NCBI GenBank assembly: GCA_948146395.1
Contig: OX411559.1
Location: 4,698,501 to 4,762,500, forward strand
Direction of reading: 5' to 3'
DNA from: Fragum whitleyi
Lineage: Eukaryota; Mollusca; Bivalvia; Cardiida; Cardiidae
Length of the DNA: 64,000 nucleotides
Both the position numbers and the translations under genes were made by a program. The notes under the pieces were generated by a model. It saw only the letters and a list, made by a program, of their open reading frames with translations, did not search any database and was not told the DNA's origin. The first letter of the stretch is position 1, and each line of letters opens with the position of its first letter. Of this stretch, positions 43,401 through 58,400 are shown one piece after another.

Positions 43401-46400
43401 CCTGGCCAGATAAAAAAAATTCTTCCTAACCAACTTGAAAAATTTCTCATTACAGCCAAGCGAAAAATTCTTCACCCCAGTCTGATAAAAAAAAATTACT
43501 ACCTGGCCAGATGAAATAACTTCTTCCTAACCAACGTGAAATATTTCACATTACAGCCAAGCGAAAAAATTTTCACCCCAGTCTGATAACAAAATTTCCT
43601 ACCTGGTCAGATAAAAAAAATTCTTCCTAACCAACTTGAAAAATTTCTCATTACAGCCAAGCGAAAAATTCTTCACCCCAGTCTGATAAAAAAAAATTTC
43701 CTACCTGGCCAGATGAAATAACTTCTTCCTAACCAACGTGAAATATTTCTCATTACAGCCAAGCGAAATTTTTTTTACCCCAGTCTGATAAAAAAATTTC
43801 CTACCTGGCCAGATAAAAAATTTTCATCCAAACAAACTTGAAAAATTTCTCATTACAGCCAAGCGAAAAAATTCTTCACCCCAGTCTGATAAAAAAAATT
43901 TCCTACCTGGCCAGATGAAAAAATTTCTTCCTAATCAAGGTGAAATATTTCTCATTACAGCCAAACGAAAAATTTTTCAACCCAGTCAGGTAAAAAAAAA
44001 ATCCTACCTGGCCAGATGAAAAATAAAATATTCGACTCCAATGGGATTCGAACCCGGGACCTCTGCATCTCAGAGCGAGTGCTCTACCACGTCGCTATTA
44101 AGTCTAACTTGTACGACAAGGCAGTACAAACACCCCTTATACACATCCCGGCTACACCAGAAAAAAAATTCTTCCCAACCAACTTGAAAAATTTCTCATT
44201 ACAGCCAAGCGAAAAATTCTTCACCCCAGTCTGATAAAAAAAAATTCCTACCTGGCCAGATGAAATAACTTCTTCCTAACCAACGTGAAATATTTCTAAT
44301 TACAGCCAAGCGAAAAAATGTTCACCCAGTCTGATAAAAAAATTTCCTACCTGGCCAGATAAAAAAATTTCTTCCTAACCAACGTGAAATATTTCTCATT
44401 ACAGCCAAGCGAAAAATTCTTCACCCCAGTCTGATAAAAAAAATTTCCTACCTGGCCAGATGAAATAACTTCTTCCTAACCAACGTGAAATATTTCTCAT
44501 TACAGCCAAGCGAAAATTTTTCACCCCAGTCTGAATAAAAAAATTTCCTACCTGGCCAGATAAAAAAATTTCTTCCTAACCAACTTGAAAATTTCTCATT
44601 ACAGCCAAGCGAAAAATTCTTCACCCCAGTCTGATAAAAAAAATTCCTACCTGGCCAGATGAAAAAATTTCTTCCTAATCAAGGTGAAATATTTCTCATT
44701 ACAGCCAAACGAAAAAATTTTCAACCCAATCAGGTTAAAAAAAAATCCTACCTGGCCAGATGAAAAATAAAATATTCGACTCCAATGGGATTCGAACCCG
44801 GGACCTCTGCATCCCAGAGCGAGTGCTCTACCACGTCGCTATTAAGGCTAACTTGTACGACAAGGCAGTACAAACACCCCTCATACACATCCCGGCTACA
44901 CCAGAAAAAAAAATTCTTCCTAACCAACTTGAAAAATTTCTCATTACAGCCAAGCGAAAAATTCTTCACCCCAGTCTGATAAAAAAATTTCCTACCTGGC
45001 CAGATGAAATAACTTCTTCCTAACCAACGTGAAATATTTCTAATTACAGCCAAGCGAAAAAATTTTCACCCCAGTCTGATAAAAAAATTTCCTACCTGGC
45101 CAGATAAAAAAATTTCTTCCTAACCAACGTGAAATATTTCTCATTACAGCCAAGCGAAAAATTCTTCACCCCAGTCTGATAAAAAAAATTTCCTACCTGG
45201 CCAGATGAAATAACTTCTTCCTAACCAACGTGAAATATTTCTCATTACAGCCAAGCGAAAATTTTTCACCCCAGTCTGAATAAAAAAATTTCCTACCTGG
45301 CCAGATAAAAAAATTTCTTCCTAACCAACTTGAAAATTTCTCATTACAGCCAAGCGAAAAATTCTTCACCCCAGTCTGATAAAAAAAATTCCTACCTGGC
45401 CAGATGAAAAAATTTCTTCCTAATCAAGGTGAAATATTTCTCATTACAGCCAAACGAAAAAATTTTCAACCCAATCAGGTTAAAAAAAAATCCTACCTGG
45501 CCAGATGAAAATTAAAATATTCGACTCCAATGGGATTCGAACCCGGGACCTCTGCATCCCAGAGCGAGTGCTCTACCACGTCGCTATTAAGGCTAACTTG
45601 TACGACAAGGCAGTACAAACACCCCTCATACACATCCCGGCTACACCAGAAAAAAAAATTCTTCCCAACCAACTTGAAAAATTTCTCATTACAGCCAAGC
45701 GAAAAATTTTTCACCCCAGTCTGATAAAAAAATTTCCTACCTGGCCAGATAAAAAAATTTCTTCCTAACCAACTTGAAAAATTTCTCATTACAGCTAAGC
45801 GAAAAATTCTTCACCCTAGTCTGATAAAAAAAAATTCCTGCCAGGCCAGATGAAAAAATTTCTTCCTAATCAAGGTGAAATATTTCTCATTACAGCCAAA
45901 CGAAAAATTTTTCAACCCAGTCAGGTAAAAAAAAAATCCTACCTGGCCAGATGAAAAATAAAATATTCGACTCCAATGGGATTCGAACCCGGGACCTCTG
46001 CATCTCAGAGCGAGTGCTCTACCACGTCGCTATTAAGGCTAACTTCTACGACAAGGCAGTACAAACACCCCTTATACACATCCCGGCTACACCAGAAAAA
46101 AAAATCTTCCTAACCAACTTGAAAAATTTCTTATTACAGCCAAGCGAAAAATTCTTCACCCCAGTCTGATAAAAAAAAAATTCCTACCTGGCCAGATGAA
46201 ATAACTTCTTCCTAACCAACGTGAAATATTTCTCATTACAGTCAAGCGAAAAAATTTTCACCCCAGTCTGATAAAAAAATTTCCTACCTGGCCAGATAAA
46301 AAAATTTCTTCCTAACCAACTTGAAAAAATTCTCATTACAGCCAAGCGAAAAATTCTTCACCCCAGTCTGATAAAAACAATTTTCTACCTGGCCAGATGA

Positions 46401-49400
46401 AATTACTTCTTCCGAATCAACGTGAAATATTTCTCATTACAGCCAAGCGAAAGAATTTTCACCCCAGTCTGATAAAAAAAATTCCTACATGGCCAGATGA
46501 AAAATAAAATATTCGACTCATATGGGATTCGAACCCGGGACCTCTGCATCCCAAAGCGAGTGCTCTACCACGTCGCTATTAAGGCTAACTTGTACGACAA
46601 GGCAGTACAAACACCCCTTATACACATCCCGGCTACACCAGAAAAAAAAATTCTTCCTAACCAACTTGAAAAATTTCTCATTACAGCCAAGCGAAAAATT
46701 CTTCACCCCAGTCTGATAAAAAAATTTCCTACCTGGCCAGATGAAATAACTTCTTCCTAACCAACGTGAAATATTTCTCATTACAGCCAAGCGAAAAAAT
46801 TTTTCACCCCAGTCTGATAAAAAAATTTCCTACCTGGCCAGAAAAAAAATGATTTCTTCCTAACCAACTTGAAAAATTTCTCATTACAGCCAAGCGAAAA
46901 ATTCTTCACCCCAGTCTGATAAAAAAATTTACTACCTGGCCAGATGAAAAAATTTCTTCCGAATCAAGGTGAAATATTTCTCATTACAGCCAAACGAAAA
47001 ATTTTTCAACCCAGTCAGCTAAAAAAAATTCCTACCTGGCCAGATGAAAAATAAAATATTCGACTCATATGGGATTCGAACCCGGGACCTCTACATCCCA
47101 AAGCGAGTGCTCTACCACGTCGCTATTAAGGCTAACTTGTACGACAAGGCAGTACAAACACCCCTTATACACATCCCGGCTACACCAGAAAAAAAAAAAT
47201 TCTTCCTAACCAACTTGAAAAATTTCTCATTACAGCCAAGCGAAAAATTCTTCACCCCAGTCTGATAAAAAAAAATTCCTACCTGGCCAGATGAAATAAC
47301 TTCTTCCTAACCAACGTGAAAAATTTCTCATTACAGCCAAGCGAAAAAATGTTCACCCCAGTCTGATAAAAAAATTTCCTACCTGGCCAGAAAAAAAAAA
47401 TTTCTTCCTAACCAACTTGAAAAATTTCTCATTACAGCCAAGCGAAAAATTCTTCACCCCAGTCTGATAAAAAAATTTCCTACCTGGCCAGATGAAAAAA
47501 TTTCTTCCGAATCAAGGTGAAATATTTCTCATTACAGCCAAACGAAAAATTTTTCAACCCAGTCAGCTAAAAAAAATTCCTACCTGGCCAGATGAAAAAT
47601 AAAATATTCGACTCCAATGGGATTCGAACCCGGGACCTCTGCATCCCAAAGCGAGTGCTCTACCACGTCGCTATTAAGGCTAACTTCTACGACAAGGCAG
47701 TACAAACACCCCTTATACACATCCCGGCTACACCAGAAAAAAGAATTCTTCCTAACCAACTTGAAAATTTCTCATTACAGCCAAGCGAAAAATTCTTCAC
47801 CCCAGTCTGATAAAAAAATTTCCTACCTGGCCAGATGAAATAACTTCTTCCTAACCAACGTGAAATATTTCTCATTACAGCCAAGCGAAAAAATGTTCAC
47901 CCCAGTCTGATAAAAAAAAAATTTCCTACCTGGCCAGAAAAAAAAATAATTTCTTCCTAACCAACTTGAAAAATTTCTCATTACAGCCAAGCGAAAAATT
48001 CTTCACCCCAGTCTGATAAAAAAATTTCCTAAATGGCCAGATGAAAAAATTTCTTCCGAATCAAGGTGAAATATTTCTCATTACAGCCAAACGAAAAATT
48101 TTTCAACCCAGTCAGCTAAAAAAAATTCCTACCTGGCCAGATGAAAAATAAAATATTTGACTCATATGGGATTCGAACCCCGGACCTCTGCATCCCAAAG
48201 CGAGTGCTCTACCACGTCGCTATTAAGGCTAACTTGTACGACAAGGCAGTACAAACACCCCTTATACACATCCCGGCTACACCAGAAAAAAAAATTCTTC
48301 CTAACAAACTTGAAAAATTTCTCATTACAGCCAAGCGAAAAATTCTTCACCCCAGTCTGATAAAAAAATTTCCTACCTGGCCAGATGAAATATCTTCTTC
48401 CTAACCAACGTGAAATATTTCTCATTACAGCCAAGCGAAAAAATGTTCACCCCAGTCTGATAAAAAAATTTCCTACCTGGCCAGAAAAAAAATAATTTCT
48501 TCCTAACGAAACTTGAAAAATTTCTCATTACAGCCAAGCGAAAAATTCTTCACACCAGTCTGATAAAAAAATTTCCTACCTGGCCAGATGAAAAAATTTC
48601 TTCCGAATCAAGGTGAAATATTTCTCATTACAGCCAAACGAAAAAATGTTCACCCCAGTCAGCTAAAAAAAATTCCTACCTGGCCAGATGAAAAATAAAA
48701 TATTCGACTCCAATGGGATTCGAACCCGGGACCTCTGCATCCCAAAGCGAGTGCTCTACCACGTCGCTATTAAGGCTAACTTCTACGACAAGGCAGTACA
48801 AACACCCCTTATACACATCCCGGCTACACCAGAAAAAAAATTCTTCCTTACCAACTTGAAAAATTTCTCATTACAGCCAAGCGAAAAATTCTTCACCCCA
48901 GTCTGATAAAAAAATTTCCTACCTGGCCAGATGAAATAACTTCTTCCTAACCAACGTGAAATATTTCTCATTACAGCCAAGCGAAAAAATGTTCACCCCA
49001 GTCTGATAAAAAAAAAATTTCCTACCTGGCCAGAAAAAAAAATAATTTCTTCCTAACCAACTTGAAAAATTTCTCATTACAGCCAAGCGAAAAATTCTTC
49101 ACCCCAGTCTGATAAAAAAATTTCCTACCTGGCCAGATGAAAAAATTTCTTCCGAATCAAGGTGAAATATTTCTCATTACAGCCAAACGAAAAATTTTTC
49201 AACCCAGTCAGCTAAAAAAAATTCCTACCTGGCCAGATGAAAAATAAAATATTTGACTCATATGGGATTCGAACCCCGGACCTCTGCATCCCAAAGCGAG
49301 TGCTCTACCACGTCGCTATTAAGGCTAACTTGTACGACAAGGCAGTACAAACACCCCTTATACACATCCCGGCTACACCAGAAAAAAAAATTCTTCCTAA

Positions 49401-52400
49401 CAAACTTGAAAAATTTCTCATTACAGCCAAGCGAAAAATTCTTCACCCCAGTCTGATAAAAAAATTTCCTACCTGGCCAGATGAAATAACTTCTTCCTAA
49501 CCAACGTGAAATATTTCTCATTACAGCCAAGCGAAAAAATGTTCACCCCAGTCTGATAAAAAAAAAATTTCCTACCTGGCCAGAAAAAAAAATAATTTCT
49601 TCCTAACCAACTTGAAAAATTTCTCATTACAGCCAAGCGAAAAATTCTTCACCCCAGTCTGATAAAAAAATTTCCTAAATGGCCAGATGAAAAAATTTCT
49701 TCCGAATCAAGGTGAAATATTTCTCATTACAGCCAAACGAAAAATTTTTCAACCCAGTCAGCTAAAAAAAATTCCTACCTGGCCAGATGAAAAATAAAAT
49801 ATTTGACTCATATGGGATTCGAACCCCGGACCTCTGCATCCCAAAGCGAGTGCTCTACCACGTCGCTATTAAGGCTAACTTGTACGACAAGGCAGTACAA
49901 ACACCCCTTATACACATCCCGGCTACACCAGAAAAAAAAATTCTTCCTAACAAACTTGAAAAATTTCTCATTACAGCCAAGCGAAAAATTCTTCACCCCA
50001 GTCTGATAAAAAAATTTCCTACCTGGCCAGATGAAATAACTTCTTCCTAACCAACGTGAAATATTTCTCATTACAGCCAAGCGAAAAAATGTTCACCCCA
50101 GTCTGAAAAAAAAATTCCTACCTGGCCAGATGAAAAATAAAATATTCGACTCATATGGGATTCGAACCCGGGACCTCTGCATCCCAAAGCGAGTGCTCTA
50201 CCTCGTCGCTATTAAGGCTAACTTGTACGACAAGGCAGTACAAACACCCCTTTTACACATCCCGGCTACACCAGAAAAAAAATTCTTCCTAACCAACTTG
50301 AAATATTTCTCATTACAGCCAAGCGAAAAAATGTTCACCCCAGTCAGCTAAAAAAAATTCCTACCTGGCCAGATGAAAAATAAAATATTCGACTCATATG
50401 GGATTCGAACCCGGGACCTCCGCATCCCAAAGCGAGTGCTCTACCACGTCGCTATTAAGGCTAACTTGTACGACAAGGCAGTACAAACACCCCTTATACA
50501 CATCCCGGCTACACCAGAAAAAAAATTTCTTCCTAACCAACTTGAAAAATTTCTCATTACAGCCAAGCGAAAAATTCTTCACCCCAGTCTGATAAAAAAA
50601 TTTCCTACCTGGCCAGATGAAATAACTTCTTCCTAACCAACGTGAAATATTTCTCATTACAGCCAAGCGAAAAAATGTTCACCCCAGTCTGATAAAAAAA
50701 TTTCCTACCTGGCCAGAAAAAAAATAATTTCTTCCTTACCAACTTGAAAAATTGCTCATTACAGCCAAGCGAAAAATTCTTCACCCCAGTCTGATAAAAA
50801 AATTTCCTACCTGGCCAGATGAAAAAATTTCTTCCAAATCAAGGTGAAATATTTCTCATTACAGCCAAACGAAAAATTTTTCAACCCAGTCAGCTAAATA
50901 AAATTCCTACCTGGCCAGATGAAAAATACAATATTCGACTCATATGGGAATCGAACCCGGGACCTCTGCATCCCAAAGCGAGTGTTCTACCACATCGCTA
51001 TTAAGGCTAACTTGTACGACAAGGCAGTACAAACACCCCTTATACACATCCCGGCTACACCAGAAAAAAATAAAAAAAATCTTCCTAACCAACTTGAAAA
51101 ATTTCTCATTACAGCCAAGCGAAAAATTCTTCACCCCAGTCTGATAAAAAAATTTCCTACCTGGCCAGATGAAATAACTTCTTCCTAACCAACGTGAAAT
51201 ATTTCTCATTACAGCCAAGCGAAAAAATGTTCACCCAGTCTGATAAAAAAATTTCCTACCTGGCCAGAAAAAAAATAATTTCTTCCTAACCAACTTGAAA
51301 GATTTCTCATTACAGCCAAGCGAAAAATTCTTCACCCCAGTCTGATAAAAAAATTTCCTACCTGGCCAGATGAAAAAATTTCTTCCGAATCAAGGTGAAA
51401 TATTTCTCATTACAGTCAAACGAAAAATTTTTCAACCCAGTCAGCTAAAAAAAATTCCTACCTGGCCAGATGAAAAATAAAATATTCGACTCATATGGGA
51501 TTCGAACCCGGGACCTCTGCATCCCAAAGCGAGTGCTCTACCACGTCGCTATTTAGGCTAACTTGTACGACAAGGCAGTACAAACACCCCTTATACACAT
51601 CCCGGCTACACCAGAAAAAAAAATTCTTCCTAACCAACTTGAAAAATTTCTCATTACAGCCAAGCGAAAAATTCTTCACCCCAGTCTGATAAAAAAATTT
51701 CCTACCTGGCCAGATGAAATAACTTCTTCCTAACCAACGTGAAATATTTCTCATTACAGCCAAGCGAAAAAATGTTCACCCCAGTCTGATAAAAAAATTT
51801 CCTACCTGGCCAGAAAAAAAATAATTTCTTCCTAACCAACTTGAATAATTTCTCATTACAGCCAAGCGAAAAATTCTTCACCCCAGTCTGATAAAAAAAT
51901 TTCCTACCTGGCCAGATGAAAAAATTTCTTCCAAATCAAGGTGAAATATTTCTCATTACAGCCAAACGAAAAATTTTTCAACCCAGTCAGCTAAAAAAAT
52001 TCCTACCTGGCCAGATGAAAAATAAAATATTCGACTCCAATGGGATTCGAACCCGGGACCTCTGCATCCCAAAGCGAGTGCTCTACCACGTCGCTATTAA
52101 GGCTAACTTGTACGACAAGGCAGTACAAACACCCCTTATACACATCCCGGCTACACCAGGAAAAAAAAATTCTTCCTAACCAACTTGAAAAATTTCTCAT
52201 TACAGCCAAGCGAAAAATTCTTCACCCCAGTCTGATAAAAAAAATTCCTACCTGGCCAGATGAAATAACTTCTTCCTAACCAACGTGAAAAATTTCTCAT
52301 TACAGCCAAGCGAAAAAATGTTTACCCCAGTCTGATAAAAAAAATTCCTACCTGGCCAGATGAAATAACTTCTTCCTAACCAACGTGAAATATTTCTCAT

Positions 52401-55400
52401 TACAGCCAAGCGAAAAAATGTTCACCCCAGTCTGATAAAAAAATTTCCTACCTGGCCAGAAAAAAAAAATTTCTTCCTTACCAACTTGAAAAATTTCTCA
52501 TTACAGCCAAGCGAAAAATTCTTCACCCCAGTCTGATAAAAAAATTTCCTACCTGGCAAGATGAAAAAATTTCTTCCGAATCAAGGTGAAATATTTCTCA
52601 TTACAGCCAAACGAAATATTTTTCAACCCAGTCAGCTAAAAAAAATTCCTACCTGGCCAGATGAAAAATAAAATATTCGACTCATATGGGATTCGAACCC
52701 GGGACCTCTGCATCCCAAAGCGAGTGCTCTACCACGTCGCTATTAAGGCTAACTTGTACGACAAGGCAGTACAAACACCCCTTATACACATCCCGGCTAC
52801 ACCAGAAAAAAAAATTCTTCCTAACCAACTTGAAAAATTTCTCATTACAGCCAAGCGAAAAATTCTTCACCCCAGTCTGATAAAAAAATTTCCTACCTGG
52901 CCAGATGAAATAACTTCTTCCTAACCAACGTGAAATATTTCTCATTACAGCCAAGCGAAAAAATGTTCACCCCAGTCTGATAAAAAAATTTCCTACCTGG
53001 CCAGAAAAAAAAATTTCTTCCTAACCAACTTGAAAAATTTCTCATTACAGCCAAGCGAAAAATTTCTTCACCCCAGTTTAATTAAAAAATTTCCTACCTG
53101 GCCAGATGAAAAAATTTCTTCCGAATCAAGGTGAAATATTTCTCATTACAGCCAAACGAAAAATTTTTCAACCCAGTCAGCTAAAAAAAATTCCTACTTG
53201 GCCAGATGAAAAATAAAATATTCGACTCCAATGGGATTCGAAGCCGGGACCTCTGCATCCCAAAGCGAGTGCTCTACCACGTCGCTATTAAGGCTAACTT
53301 GTACGACAAGGCAGTACAAACACCCCTTATACACATCCCGGCTACACCAGAAAAAAAAATTCTTCCTAACCAACTTGAAAAATTTCTCATTACAGCCAAG
53401 CGAAAAATTCTTCACCCAAGTCTGATAAAAAAATTTCCTACCTGGCCAGATGAAATAACTTCTTCCTAACCAACGTGAAATATTTCTCATTACAGCCAAG
53501 CGAAAAAATGTTCACCCCAGTCTGATAAAAAAATTTCCTACCTGGCCAGAAAAAAAATAATTTCTTCCTAACCAACTTGAAAAATTTCTCATTACAGCCA
53601 AGCGAAAAATTCTTCACCCCAGTCTGATAAAAAAAATTCCTACCTGGCCAGATGAAAATTTTCTTCCGAATCAAGGTGAAATATTTCTCATTACAGCCAA
53701 ACGAAAAATTTTTCAACCCAGTCAGCTAAAAAAATTCCTACCTGGCCAGATGAAAAAATAAAATATTCGACTCCAATGGGATTCGAACCCGGGACCTCTG
53801 CATCCCAAAGCGAGTGCTCTACCACGTCGCTATTAAGGCTAACTTGTACGACAAGGCAGTACAAACACCCCTTATACACATCCCGGCTACACCAGAAAAA
53901 AAAATTCTTCCTAACCAACTTGAAAAATTTCTCATTACAGCCAAGCGAAAAATTCTTCACCCCAGTCTGATAAAAAAATTTCCTACCTGGCCAGATGAAA
54001 TAACTTCTTCCTAACCAACGTGAAATATTTCTCATTACAGCCAAGCGAAAAAATGTTCACTCCAGTCTGATAAAAAAATTTCCTACCTGGCCAGAAAAAA
54101 ATAATTTCTTCCTAACCAACTTGAAAAATTTCTCATTACAGCCAAGCGAAAAATTTCTTCACCCCAGTCTGATAAAAAAATTTCCTACCTGGCCAGATGA
54201 AAAAAATTCTTCCGAATCAAGGTGAAATATTTCTCATTACAGCCAAACGAAAAAATTTTCAACCCAGTCAGCTAAAGAAAATTCCTACTTGGCCAGATGA
54301 AAAATAAAATATTCGACTCCAATGGGATTCGAAGCCGGGACCTCTGCATCCCAAAGCGAGTGCTCTACCACGTCGCTATTAAGGCTAACTTGTACGACAA
54401 GGCAGTACAAACATCCCTTATACACATCCCGGCTACACCAGAAAAAAATTCTTCCTAACCAACTTGAAAAATTTCTCATTACAGCCAAGCGAAAAATGTT
54501 CACCCCAGTCTGATAAAAAAAATTTCCTACCTGGCCAGATGAAATAACTTCTTCCTAACCAACGTGAAATATTTCTCAATACAGCCAAGCGAAAAAATGT
54601 TCACCCCAGTCTGATAAAAAAATTTCCTACCTGGCCAGAAAAAAATAATTTCTTCCTAACCAACTTGAAAAATTTCTCATTACAGCCAAGCGAAAAATTC
54701 TTCACCCCAGTCTGATAAAAAAATTTCCTACCTGGCCAGATGAAAAAATTTCTTCCGAATCAAGGTGAAATATTTCTCATTACAGCCAAACGAAAAATTT
54801 TTCAACCCAGTCAGCTAAAAAAATTCCTACCTGGCCAGATGAAAAATAAAATATTCGACTCATATGGGATTCGAACCCGGGACCTCTGCATCCCAAAGCG
54901 AGTGCTCTACCACGTCGCTATTAAGGCTAACTTGTACGACAAGGCAGTACAAACACCCCTTATACACATCCCGGCTACACCAGAAAAAAAAATTCTTCCT
55001 AACCAACTTGAAAAATTTCTCATTACAGCCAAGCGAAAAATTCTTCACCCCAGTCTGATAAAAAAATTTCCTACCTGGCCAGATGAAATAACTTCTTCCT
55101 AACCAACGTGAAATATTTCTCATTACAGCCAAGCGAAAAAATGTTCACCCCAGTCTGATAAAAAAATTTCCTACCTGGCCAGAAAAAAAATAATTTCTTC
55201 CTAACCAACTTGAAAAATTTCTCATTACAGCCAAGCGAAAAATTTCTTCACCCCAGTCTGATAAAAAAATTTCCTACCTGGCCAGATGAAAAAATTTCTT
55301 CCGAATCAAGGTGAAATATTTCTCATTACAGCCAAACGAAAAATTTTTCAACCCAGTCAGCTAAAAAAAATTCCTACTTGGCCAGATGAAAAATAAAATA

Positions 55401-58400
55401 TTCGACTCCAATGGGATTCGAACCCGGGACCTCTGCAACCCAAAGCGAGTGCTCTACCACGTCGCTATTAAGGCTAACTTGTACGACAAGGCAGTACAAA
55501 CACCCCTTATACACAACCCGGCTACACCAGAAAAAAAAATTCTTCCTAACCAACTTGAAAAATTTCTCATTACAGCCAAGCGAAAAATTCTTCACCCTAG
55601 TCTGATAAAAAAATTTCCTACCTGGCCAGATGAAATAACTTCTTCCTAACCAACGTGAAATATTTCTCATTACAGCCAAGCGAAAAAATTTTCACCCCAG
55701 TCTGATTAAAAAATTTCATACCTTGCCAGAAAAAAAATAATTTCTTCCTAACCAACTTGAAAAATTTCTCATTACAGCCAAGCGAAAAATTCTTCACCCC
55801 AGTCTGATAAAAAAAATTCCTACCTGGCCAGATGAAAATTTTCTTCCGAATCAAGGTGAAATATTTCTCATTAGAGCCAAACGAAAAATTTTTCAACCCA
55901 GTCAGCTAAAAAAAATTCCTACCTGGCCAGATGAAAAATAAAATATTCGACTCCAATGGGATTCGAACCCGGGACCTCTGCATCCCAAAGCGAGTGCTCT
56001 ACCACGTCGCTATTAAGGCTAACTTGTACGATAAGGCAGTACAAACACCCCTTATACACATCCCGGCTACACCAGAAAAAAAAAGTTCTTCCTAACCAAC
56101 TTGAAAAATTTCTCATTACAGCCAAGCGAAAAATTCTTCACCCCAGTCTGATAAAAAAATTTCCTACCTGGCCAGATGAAATAACTTCTTCCTAACCAAC
56201 GTGAAATATTTCTCATTACAGCCAAGCGAAAAAATGTTCACCCCAGTCTGATAAAAAAATTTCCTACCTGGCCAGAAAAAAATAATTTCTTCCTAACCAA
56301 CTTGAAAAATTTCTCATTACAGCCAAGCGAAAAATTCTTCACCCCAGTCTGATAAAAAAATTTCCTATCTGGCCAGATGAAAAAATTTCTTCCGAATCAA
56401 GGTGAAATATTTCTCATTACAGCCAAACGAAAAATTTTTCAACCTAGTCAGCTAAAAAAATCCTACCTGGCCAGATGAAAAATAAAATATTCGACTCCAA
56501 TGGGATTCGAACCCGGGACCTCTGCATCCCAAAGCGAGTGCTCTACCACGTCGCTATTAAGGCTAACTTGTACGACAAGGCAGTACAAACACCCCTTATA
56601 CACAACCCGGCTACACCAGAAAAAAAAATTCTTCCTAACCAACTTGAAAAATTTCTCATTACAGCCAAGCGAAAAATTCTTCACCCCAGTCTGATAAAAA
56701 AATTTCCTACCTGGCCAGATGAAATAACTTCTTCCTAACCAACGTGAAATATTTCTCATTACAGCCAAGCGAAAAAATGTTCACCCCAGTCTGATAAAAA
56801 AATTTCCTACCTGGCCAGAAAAAAAAATTCTTCCTAACCAACTTGAAAAATTTCTCATTACAGCCAAGCGAAAAATTCTTCACCCCAGTCTGATAAAAGA
56901 ATTTCCTACCAGGCCAGATGAAATAACTTCTTCCTAACCAACGTGAAATATTTCTCATTACAGCCAAGCGAAAAAATGTTCACCCCAGTCTGATAAAAAA
57001 ATTTCCTACCTGGCCAGAAAAAAATAATTTCTTCCTAACCAACTTGAAAAATTTCTCATTACAGCCAAGCGAAAAATTCTTCACCCCAGTCTGATAAAAA
57101 AATTTCCTACCTGGCCAGATGATAAAAATTCTTCCGAATCAAGGTGAAATATTTTTTATTACAGCCAAACGAAAAATTTTTCAACCCAGTCAGCTAAAAA
57201 AAAATCCTACCTGGCCAGATGAAAAATAAAATATTCGACTCCAATGGGATTCGAACCCGGGACCTCTGCATCCCAAAGCGAGTGCTCTACCACGTCGCTA
57301 TTAAGGCTAACTTGTACGACAAGGCAGTACAAACACCCCTTATACACATCCCGGCTACACCAGAAAAAAAAATTCTTCCTAACCAACTTGAAAAATTTCT
57401 CATTACAGCCAAGCGAAAAATTCTTCACCCCAGTCTGATAAAAAAATTTCCTACCTGGCCAGATGAAATAACTTCTTCCTAACCAACGTGAAATATTTCT
57501 CATTACAGCCAAGCGAAAAAATGTTCACCCCAGTCTGATAAAAAAATTTCCTACCTGGCCAGAAAAAAAATAATTTCTTCCTAACCAACTTGAAAAATTT
57601 CTCATTACAGCCAAGCGAAAAATTCTTCACCCCAGTCTGATAAAAAAATTTCCTACCTGGCCAGATGAAAAAAATTCTTCCGAATCAAGGTGAAATATTT
57701 CTCATTAGAGCCAAACGAAAAAATTTTCAACCCAGTCAGCTAAAAAAAATTCCTACTAGGCCAGATGAAAAATAAAATATTCGACTCCAATGGGATTCGA
57801 ACCCGGGACCTCTGCATCCCAAAGCGAGTGCTCTACCACGTCGCTATTAAGGCTAACTTGTACGACAAGGCAGTAAAAACACCCCTTATACACATCCAGG
57901 CTACACCAGAAAAAAAATTCTTCCTAACCAACTTGAAAAATTTCTCATTACAGCCAAGCGAAAAATTCTTCACCCCCGTCTGATAAAAAAATTTCCTACC
58001 TGGCAGGTGAAATAACTTCTTCATAACCAACGTGAAATATTTCTCATTACAGCCAAGCGAAAAAATGTTCACCCCAGTCTGATAAAAAAATTTCCTACCT
58101 GGCCAGAAAAAAAAATTCTTCCTAACCAACTTGAAAAATTTCTCATTACAGCCAAGCGAAAAATTCTTCAACCACGTCTGATAAAAAAATTTCCTACCTG
58201 GCCAGATGAAATAACTTCTTCCGAATCAAGGTGAAATATTTCTCATTACAGCCAAACGAAAAATTTTTCAACCCAGTCAGCTAAAAAAATTCCTACCTGG
58301 CCAGATGAAAAATAAAATATTCGACTCCAATGGGATTCGAACCCGGGACCTCTGCATCCCAAAGCGAGTGCTCTACCACGTCGCTATTAAGGCTAACTTG

